From contig NZ_FNDD01000001.1 in the NCBI RefSeq assembly GCF_900100015.1, positions 186,001 to 250,000 on the forward strand: DNA of 64,000 bases. The letters run 5' to 3'. Origin of the DNA: Vibrio xiamenensis. Its GTDB lineage: Bacteria; Pseudomonadota; Gammaproteobacteria; Enterobacterales; Vibrionaceae. Shown here in pieces: positions 58,006-64,000 of this stretch; the stretch's first letter is position 1; the number at the start of each line of letters is the position of its first letter. The position numbers and the translations under genes were made by a program. The notes under the pieces are model-generated. The model did no database searches and was not told the DNA's origin. It worked only from the letters and a program-made list of their open reading frames with translations.

Positions 58006-60120
58006 ATGGCACCGTATCGCCTTTCTCAAGTCGGACTTAGCGTGATCGCCGCGCTCAGTGTCGGACATTCCACATTGTCTTTCGCACAAGACTCAACCAC
58101 TTCCACTTCACAAGATGATACAACTGAGGTTGTGACCGTTATTGGTTCGCAGGTTGAGTTGGGTGATGCTTACGAAGGTGGCCAAGTTGCGACGACGGGT
58201 CGCGCGGGTATGTTGGGTAACCTAGATACTATGGATACCTCGTTTTCCAGCACCAACTACACGCAAGAGTTGATTGAAAACCAGCAAGCACAAAGTGTTG
58301 CTGATGTACTTCAAAATGATCCGACTGTACGTGTCTCTCGTGGTTTTGGTAACTTTCAAGAGCTTTACATGATTCGTGGATTCAATGTTTATTCAGATGA
58401 TATGACGTTGAATGGAATCTATGGCATTGTCCCTCGCCAATTTATTGCGGCAGAGATGATTGAGCGCGTGGAAGTTTCTCGCGGAGCAAGTGCTTTTCTC
58501 AATGGCGCATCGGTTTCTGATTCTGCAAGTGCCATAGGTGGTTCTGTCAATATCGTACCTAAGCGCGCGAAGAAAGATCCGTTGACTCGCGTGACGGTAG
58601 GGACAGAAACCGGTGGACAAGCATACGGAGCATTGGATTTCGGTCGCCGTTTTGGTGATGACCAAGAAAATGGTATTCGGGTTAACTTAGTGGGCCGCAA
58701 TGGCGAAACATCGGTTGAAGATCAAGACCGAGAGCTTGGTGTGATTTCAATTGGTTTTGACCACAGCGGTGAGCGTTTCCGTTTTTCTGCTGATGCCGGG
58801 TATCAAGATCATCACATTGATTCGCCACGCGCGAGTGTATTAACCACCTCAGCAACCGCCATTCCTTCAGCTCCAGATGCATCGGAAAATTTCGTATCAG
58901 ACTGGACTTATACTGATGAAAAGCAACTTTTTGGTGTTATCCGCGGTGAGTATGACATTTCATCCGATACCACAGTGTGGCTTGCAACAGGGGCTCGAAA
59001 AGGCAAAGAGCACAATGTACTCGAGTACATCTACGCGACCGATAGTGATTTCTCGAACTATACCACTTGGGGACCATGGGAAAATGTTCGAGAAGATGAG
59101 ATTTTCTCTGCGGACACAGGTATACGTCACCAACTTGAAACCGGTCCTATTGGCCACACCTTAGTGCTTTCTGGCTCTTACTACACCCTGAAAAGTAAAA
59201 ATGCGACCACCTATGCAGGAGATTTAGACAATCCACTCGTCACTAACCGAAATAAGTTCTCTGGTATCGCTGCCTCGGATACGCTTTCACTATTAAACGA
59301 TGACTTATTGGTCACCTTGGGTGCTCGTTTCCAACAAATGGAAACCAATACTTATGACTATACTACTGGTGCATCAGACTCGAAATACAACGATTCAGCG
59401 ATTTCTCCCTACACAGGTATTGTGTACAAACCGTCGGATTCAATTTCTTTGTATGCGAATTACGCAGAAGCGCTAACTCCAGGTACTACTGTTTCCGGTA
59501 CTTATAGTAATTCAGGAAAAACCCTTGATCCTTACGTCTCAACTCAAGTTGAAACCGGGATTAAGTATGACAACATCTATTACGGCGGTACGTTTAGCTT
59601 ATTTAGAACCAATAAAGCGAGCCAGCAAGTGGTCAATAATACCGTGACACAAGATGGCGAACAGATTAACCAAGGTGCTGAACTGACGGTATATGGTATG
59701 CCGATTGAAAACGTTAAGGTTTTGGGCGGTGTGACGTATACCGATGCTGAGTTGAGCAAAACATCGGATGGCAGCAACGAAGGAAAAACGGCTATTTCTG
59801 TACCTGAAATACAAGCCAACCTTAACCTTGAGTGGGCAACACCCTTTGTTGAAGGTTTAACATTGGAGCAGCGCACTGTTTATACAGGCTCTCAATACGC
59901 AGATGAGGCCAATACGCTTAAAGTGCCATCATGGACTCGTTTTGACTTAGGTGCGCGTTACTCAATGAAGCTTGATCAACATGATGTGACTCTGCGAGCA
60001 CGTGTCGAAAACGTATTGGACAAAGACTACTGGGCTTCGGCTGGTGGCTACCCAGGTTCTGGTTACCTCGTGTTAGGTAATCCAAGAACGGTGGTTATCT
60101 CCGCCAGCTACGATTTCTAA
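58006..60120 (+). CDS. TonB-dependent siderophore receptor
   Basis: 704 residues from ATG 58006 (AGCAGGGG ribosome site); upstream frame not used. Signal peptide about 1-28 (ending LSFAQ). TonB-box-like EVVTVIG lies near the mature N-terminus. The plug domain (about 60-185) has QSVADVLQNDPTVRVSRGFGNFQELYMIRGF and IERVEVSRGASAFLNG; the beta barrel follows and ends ...VVISASYDF with the terminal Phe. Resembles FhuE/FcuA-type hydroxamate receptors. With its own Fur box and the fhuCDB genes just upstream it likely imports the same siderophore; the ligand cannot be told from sequence. Confidence 0.92.
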   Translation: MAPYRLSQVGLSVIAALSVGHSTLSFAQDSTTSTSQDDTTEVVTVIGSQVELGDAYEGGQVATTGRAGMLGNLDTMDTSFSSTNYTQELIENQQAQSVADVLQNDPTVRVSRGFGNFQELYMIRGFNVYSDDMTLNGIYGIVPRQFIAAEMIERVEVSRGASAFLNGASVSDSASAIGGSVNIVPKRAKKDPLTRVTVGTETGGQAYGALDFGRRFGDDQENGIRVNLVGRNGETSVEDQDRELGVISIGFDHSGERFRFSADAGYQDHHIDSPRASVLTTSATAIPSAPDASENFVSDWTYTDEKQLFGVIRGEYDISSDTTVWLATGARKGKEHNVLEYIYATDSDFSNYTTWGPWENVREDEIFSADTGIRHQLETGPIGHTLVLSGSYYTLKSKNATTYAGDLDNPLVTNRNKFSGIAASDTLSLLNDDLLVTLGARFQQMETNTYDYTTGASDSKYNDSAISPYTGIVYKPSDSISLYANYAEALTPGTTVSGTYSNSGKTLDPYVSTQVETGIKYDNIYYGGTFSLFRTNKASQQVVNNTVTQDGEQINQGAELTVYGMPIENVKVLGGVTYTDAELSKTSDGSNEGKTAISVPEIQANLNLEWATPFVEGLTLEQRTVYTGSQYADEANTLKVPSWTRFDLGARYSMKLDQHDVTLRARVENVLDKDYWASAGGYPGSGYLVLGNPRTVVISASYDF

Positions 60121-60147
60121 TCTAAGCTCATCTTTGTCAACAAGAGA

Positions 60148-60174
60148 AAAACCAGCCTATGGGCTGGTTTTTTT
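60148..60174 (+). terminator. Rho-independent terminator after the receptor gene
   Basis: AACCAGCC / GGCTGGTT stem around TATG, followed by T7. Confidence 0.93.
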
Positions 60175-60307
60175 GTTTTCTAGACCGCTAATGACGGCGG
60201 CGTGAATTGCATCAATATGGGGACAGGTTTGTTTGAGCTTGGTGCAAAAAAATTATTTTTATACCGTTAAAAGTAATAAATTCAATAAAAATCAATGGGA
60301 TTTAATG

Positions 60308-60324
60308 ATGGCATACACATTGCT
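60308..60324 (+). promoter_or_regulatory. sigma-54 promoter candidate for the guanidine operon
   Basis: TGGCAT-ACACA-TTGCT matches the -24/-12 pattern TGGCACG-N4-TTGCW, with the GG-to-GC spacing exact. Start would fall near 60335, about 60 bp before the riboswitch. A TGGTGC word near 60240 could be an NtrC half-site but no full dyad was found. Confidence 0.6.
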
Positions 60325-60393
60325 TTCTAACTTGCAGTTAGTTGCGATGAGCATAACTCAGTGATGTTAGCACCACTGATACAATTTGATTAA

Positions 60394-60487
60394 TAGACAT
60401 CTAGGGTTCCGGCTGCATGTGCAGCGCTGGTCCAAGAGTTGTCAACCTCTTCTGAGGTCACACGGCGGGATAAAAGCCCGGGAGGCC
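60394..60487 (+). ncRNA. guanidine-I riboswitch (ykkC class)
   Basis: The conserved blocks appear in order: CTAGGGTTCCGG (60401-60412), GGTCCAAGAG, then ACACGGCGGGATAAAAGCCC GGGAGG toward the end. These are the hallmark sequences of the ykkC RNA, which binds guanidinium. After it comes a small hairpin (60488-60504) and the ribosome site GGAGGTGG (60541-60548), with no T run, so control may be translational or through an undetected terminator. Confidence 0.95.
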
Positions 60488-60551
60488 AACCAATTTCATT
60501 GGTTATGCTCTCTCGTTTACTTATTCCAGTGACACACAGCGGAGGTGGTCT

Positions 60552-61691
60552 ATGCAGCCATTTAAACAACTTTTCTTTTCCACAAACTCGAATACCAATC
60601 AATGCAGTAAAAAAACAAGCAGTAAAAAACTGTTATCTGCGATTAGCCTAGCGGCAACCCTTGTTATTTCTCCTCTCTTTACTCCAGCAGCGCACGCTGA
60701 ACAGAAAAAAGAATTCACCTTAGCTTGGTCGATTTATGTCGGCTGGATGCCGTGGGATTACGCCGACTATTCCGGAATTTTGGATAAATGGGCTGACAAA
60801 TACGGCATTGATATTAACGTCGTGCAGGTCAATGACTACGTTGAGTCAATCAACCAATACACCGCTGGTCAATTTGACGCAACGGTAATGACCAATATGG
60901 ATGCGCTTACCATTCCTGCGGCCAGCGGCGTGGATTCAACGGCGGTAGTGGTCGGTGACTTCTCTGATGGTAACGACGGTATTGTGCTTAAAGGCGATAA
61001 AACCCTTCAAGACATCAAAGGCCAAAACGTTAACTTGGTTGAGCTCAGCGTATCCCATTACTTAATGGCGCGCGCGCTGGAAAGCATCGGTTTGAGCGAG
61101 AAAGACGTTAAAGTCGTTAACACCTCAGATGCCGATATCGTCTCTGCGTTTAGCACGGATGATGTTTCGTCCGTGGTAACGTGGAACCCAATGCTCTCCG
61201 AAATCAAATCCCAGCCGAATACTTCTTTAGTGTTTGACTCATCAAAAACACCTGGCGAAATCATCGATTTGCTAGTGGCGAATAGCCAAACCCTCAAAGA
61301 CAACCCTGCATTTGGTAAAGCGTTAACCGGCGCTTGGTACGAAATTATGGGCATTATGGCGTCTAAAGACCAAGCCAAAGCCGATGTAGCAAAAACCTAT
61401 ATGGCGAAAGCTGAAGGTACCGACTTGGCTGGTTTTAACGCTCAACTTGACGACACCAAAATGTTCTACAGCCCAAGTGAAGCAGTTAAGTTCACTCAAA
61501 GTAGTGATTTGAAGAAAACCATGCAAAAAGTGGCGGAGTTTTCCTTTGACCACGGCTTGCTTGGCGAAGGTGCGCCAGATGCATCTTTCATCGGTATTGA
61601 AACTCCATCGGGCGTATTTGGTAATCCAAGCAACATCAAACTGCGCTTTACCGACAAATACATGACCATGGCAGCCAAAGGCGAGCTGTAA
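60552..61691 (+). CDS. ABC transporter substrate-binding protein of the guanidine operon (NitT/TauT-like)
   Basis: 379 residues, ATG 60552 with GGAGGTGG upstream. Long N-region, then a signal peptide (cleavage about residue 50, after AAHA). Mature part is a NitT/TauT-type periplasmic binding protein: LAWSIYVGWMPWDYADYSGILDKWADKYGI, QYTAGQFDATVMTNMDALTIPAASGVDS, LVELSVSHYLMARALESIGL, VVTWNPMLSEI. Often annotated as a urea or taurine/nitrate binding protein, but its position straight after a guanidine riboswitch makes guanidine the likely ligand. First gene of an operon with a permease, an ATPase and a DUF1989 protein. Confidence 0.9.
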   Translation: MQPFKQLFFSTNSNTNQCSKKTSSKKLLSAISLAATLVISPLFTPAAHAEQKKEFTLAWSIYVGWMPWDYADYSGILDKWADKYGIDINVVQVNDYVESINQYTAGQFDATVMTNMDALTIPAASGVDSTAVVVGDFSDGNDGIVLKGDKTLQDIKGQNVNLVELSVSHYLMARALESIGLSEKDVKVVNTSDADIVSAFSTDDVSSVVTWNPMLSEIKSQPNTSLVFDSSKTPGEIIDLLVANSQTLKDNPAFGKALTGAWYEIMGIMASKDQAKADVAKTYMAKAEGTDLAGFNAQLDDTKMFYSPSEAVKFTQSSDLKKTMQKVAEFSFDHGLLGEGAPDASFIGIETPSGVFGNPSNIKLRFTDKYMTMAAKGEL

Positions 61692-61782
61692 ATAGGCAAT
61701 CCCTGAATCGCTTGCGCTCTGCTAGTGAGAAAAGGCGCATCGCAAGCGTTCAGGGAACCGACGACAACCGATTGGAGTGGCT

Positions 61783-62604
61783 ATGACCAAATTGATCAAC
61801 CGCCAGCCGTCGCAGTACGGCAAATTGATGCTCGGGCTACTGCCGTTTGTGATTTTGCTGGTGGTTTACATCAGTGCGTCCGATGCCCGTTTGGCGGCCA
61901 ATGCTGCCGATAAACTGCTGCCAGCCTTTAGCTCGTTTTGGGATGCCATTGATCGTATGGCGTTAACGCCCAGCAAACGCACCGGCGAGTACTTAATGTG
62001 GGTTGACACGCTAGCGAGTTTGCAGCGCTTAGCGCTCGGCGTGGGTTTTAGCGCGTTGATTGGGCTGTCTGTTGGGGTGGCAAGCGGCATGATTCCGCTG
62101 GTTCGCTCGTCACTGGCACCCGTGGTGACGGCGATTTCTTTGATTCCACCGATGGCGATTTTGCCGATCTTGTTTATTAGCTTCGGCCTTGGCGAACTGT
62201 CCAAAGTGGTGCTGATTTTTATCGGCATCTGCCCAATCATCATTCGCGATATTCAGTTGCGCGCGCAAAGTTTGCCGCAAGAGCAATTGATTAAAGCGCA
62301 AACTCTCGGCGGCAACAGTTGGCAAATCATTGTGCGAGTGGTGTTGCCACAGATTTTCCCGCGCCTGATTGATGCGATTCGACTCACTCTAGGTAGCGCA
62401 TGGCTGTTTTTGATTGCTGCTGAGGCGATTGTCGCGACCGAAGGTCTGGGTTATCGAATCTTTCTGGTGCGCCGTTATATGTCGATGGATGTGATTTTGC
62501 CTTACGTGTTGTGGATCACCATATTGGCTTACGCCATGGATTGGCTGCTCAAACAGCTATCACGCAAAGTCAGCCCTTGGTACCACCAAGCGCAAGGAGA
62601 ATAA
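61783..62604 (+). CDS. ABC transporter permease of the guanidine operon
   Basis: 273 residues from ATG 61783 (GGAG five bases upstream; GTG 61777 possible). About six membrane helices; the ATPase-contact loop is IKAQTLGGNSWQIIVRVVLPQIFPRLIDAIRLTLGSAW, typical of the NitT/TauT permease group. Pairs with the binding protein before it and the ATPase that starts 1 bp after its stop. Confidence 0.92.
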   Translation: MTKLINRQPSQYGKLMLGLLPFVILLVVYISASDARLAANAADKLLPAFSSFWDAIDRMALTPSKRTGEYLMWVDTLASLQRLALGVGFSALIGLSVGVASGMIPLVRSSLAPVVTAISLIPPMAILPILFISFGLGELSKVVLIFIGICPIIIRDIQLRAQSLPQEQLIKAQTLGGNSWQIIVRVVLPQIFPRLIDAIRLTLGSAWLFLIAAEAIVATEGLGYRIFLVRRYMSMDVILPYVLWITILAYAMDWLLKQLSRKVSPWYHQAQGE

Positions 62605-62605
62605 T

Positions 62606-63409
62606 ATGTCGACCAAGCCTCTTATTGAAATCAAACAGTTATGGAAAGAGTACGGCGATAACATTGTGCTTGAGCGGCTCAATCTGGATGTCTATCCCGG
62701 TGACTTTATTAGTATTGTTGGCGCATCTGGCTGCGGTAAAACCACGTTGCTTAATATGCTGCTCGGTACTGAGCAGCCCTCGCGCGGCGCGATTTTGCTT
62801 GATGGTGAGCCATTAAGTGCGGAGCCAAGCGTTGAGCGCGGCGTGGTGTTTCAAAAGTACTCCGTCTTTCCTCATTTAACCGCGCTTGAAAACGTCATGC
62901 TCGGACTTGAGTTTGCTAGCAACTCACTCACCAGTTCGCTATTTGGACGCTGCGTGGGTGCAGGCAAGCAAGCGGCGCGCGATAAGGCGCTGATGATGCT
63001 AGACGAAGTTGGACTTTCGCAAGCGCAGCACAAATATCCGCATGAGCTGTCTGGCGGTATGCGCCAGCGTCTATCCATTGCCCAAGCTTTGATTAAAAAA
63101 CCGCGCATTTTACTTCTCGATGAACCGTTTGGCGCGCTCGACCCCGGCATTCGTAAAGACATGCATGTGTTGATTAAAAAGCTGTGGCGCGAGCAGCAAC
63201 TGACGGTGTTTATGATCACCCATGATCTCAGCGAAGGTTTCCATCTTGGTAACCGTTTATGGGTGTTTGACCATGTACGCCAAGACACTCAAGCTCCTGA
63301 GCGCTTTGGCGCGCAAGTGACGTTTGATATTGCTATCGGCAACCATGACGAGGATAAACACGACAAGCTTGCCGATGTTCATTCGGTGTTTCGGCAAAAA
63401 ATAGCTTAA
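62606..63409 (+). CDS. ABC transporter ATP-binding protein of the guanidine operon
   Basis: 267 residues. Walker A GASGCGKTTL, Q-loop VVFQKYSVFPHLTALENVM, signature ELSGGMRQRLSIAQALI, Walker B ILLLDEPFGALDPGIRK, H-loop FMITHDLSEGFHLG. The C-terminus has a His/Asp-rich tail (IGNHDEDKHDKL). ABC importer ATPase, likely for guanidine. Confidence 0.93.
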   Translation: MSTKPLIEIKQLWKEYGDNIVLERLNLDVYPGDFISIVGASGCGKTTLLNMLLGTEQPSRGAILLDGEPLSAEPSVERGVVFQKYSVFPHLTALENVMLGLEFASNSLTSSLFGRCVGAGKQAARDKALMMLDEVGLSQAQHKYPHELSGGMRQRLSIAQALIKKPRILLLDEPFGALDPGIRKDMHVLIKKLWREQQLTVFMITHDLSEGFHLGNRLWVFDHVRQDTQAPERFGAQVTFDIAIGNHDEDKHDKLADVHSVFRQKIA

Positions 63410-63425
63410 GCAAAAGGATTTAATT

Positions 63426-64000
63426 ATGGATTTTCAAAAAGTAAGCTCTTCTCAACAACCGATATTTAGTGATGTGATTCCCGGCGCTGCGCACTGGTCA
63501 CTGACGGTAAAAAAAGGCCATGTTTTACGCCTTATCGATCTTGAAGGTGGCGCCAACGTCAGCATGTTGTTTTATAACCCCGTCAACTTGCTGGAACGCT
63601 ACAACGCACCAGATACCCTCAAAGGCCAGCACACTTTTAAACTGACGCAAGGCCACTGTTTGTACTCGGATATGGGCCATGTATTTTGCTCGATTGTGCG
63701 CGACGACACCGCGTGGATCGATACCGTGTGCGGCGTGGCGAACAAACACAAAGTTGAGAGTAAATGGGGCGCGCGCGACTATCAGCACGACCGTAACCAA
63801 TGGAAGCAAAATGGCTATGATGCCTTGCTGGTGGAAGTCGCCAAATACGGTTTGGGTAAGCGCGATCTTGCCGCTAACTTGAACTTGTTTAGCTGCGTTA
63901 AAACGGCGCAAAACGGTGATTTGCTCTATCAAACAGAGCACAGCAAACCTGGTGATTGCATCGAACTGCGCTTTGAAATGGATACGCTTGTGGTGCTAAC
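63426..64000 (+). CDS. DUF1989 protein (urea amidolyase-associated / carboxyguanidine deiminase subunit), 3' end missing
   Basis: 191 codons present before the right edge. AHWSLTVKKGHVLRLIDLEGGANVSMLFYNPVNLLERYNAPDTLK and CLYSDMGHVFCSIVRDDTAWIDTVCG are typical of the first of the two paired DUF1989 proteins formerly called urea carboxylase-associated proteins. This family was shown to form carboxyguanidine deiminase (CgdAB), which acts after guanidine carboxylase and before allophanate hydrolase. It fits the riboswitch upstream. The partner subunit and carboxylase should lie just beyond the window. Confidence 0.9.
   Translation, partial: MDFQKVSSSQQPIFSDVIPGAAHWSLTVKKGHVLRLIDLEGGANVSMLFYNPVNLLERYNAPDTLKGQHTFKLTQGHCLYSDMGHVFCSIVRDDTAWIDTVCGVANKHKVESKWGARDYQHDRNQWKQNGYDALLVEVAKYGLGKRDLAANLNLFSCVKTAQNGDLLYQTEHSKPGDCIELRFEMDTLVVL

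Noticed and set aside
60239..60250. TGGTGC word considered as an NtrC binding site
   Set aside because: Only one half-site; the matching GCACC half at the right distance is absent.

Overview
The window is a stretch of a gammaproteobacterial chromosome, almost certainly a Vibrio. The phoBR / ppx-ppk / pst-phoU block, the recCBD-argA block and the rlmN-rodZ-ispG-hisS-yfgM-bamB-der ... xseA-guaB-guaA block follow the gene order I remember from Vibrio chromosome I, and the proteins resemble their E. coli counterparts at the level expected for that family. Base composition looks even (roughly half G+C in genes) and no tRNA, rRNA, intact IS element, phage or CRISPR array was seen. Species is not assigned.

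Layout. 1-2300: trhP/yegQ (cut by the left edge) and rdgC on the minus strand. 2448-14929: the phosphate regulon, with phoB-phoR-pstS-like on plus, ppk1-ppx on minus, and pstC-pstA-pstB-phoU on plus. Pho boxes sit before phoB and on both sides of the ppk1/pstC divergent promoter. 14998-17234: cutC, SOS-controlled yebG and a LysR regulator, the last facing the remains of a dead TDT-family transporter gene. 17530-27025: recC, recB, recD. 27058-28778: a 62-codon orphan ORF under a strong CRP site, then argA. 28997-31889: a small membrane protein, mltA, tcdA, csdE. 32060-46584: the conserved housekeeping run ending with purine genes guaB and guaA, both with PurR-box candidates. 46840-53261: satP-like acetate transporter, a periplasmic HAD phosphatase, an AGCS symporter, an AI-2E-family permease, a two-helix K+ channel and a small secreted protein. 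53262-60120: a gene-poor stretch, then a Fur-type siderophore locus (fhuC-fhuD-fhuB plus a TonB-dependent receptor). 60308-64000: a guanidine locus.

How parts work together. PhoR/PhoB would sense phosphate through PstSCAB/PhoU, and the same Pho-box region drives polyphosphate synthesis and breakdown (ppk1-ppx). The receptor and FhuDBC form an outer-to-inner-membrane path for an iron siderophore. At the right edge a guanidine-I (ykkC) riboswitch precedes a NitT/TauT-type ABC importer and a DUF1989 protein of the carboxyguanidine deiminase type. A well-spaced sigma-54 promoter candidate lies upstream of the riboswitch, which suggests that nitrogen limitation and guanidine together control the operon. 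This locus is the most interesting in the window. Other leads are a CRP-linked small ORF, a CTG-start small ORF inside a dense cluster of GATC sites, a PurR operator between guaB and guaA, and the transporter remnant.
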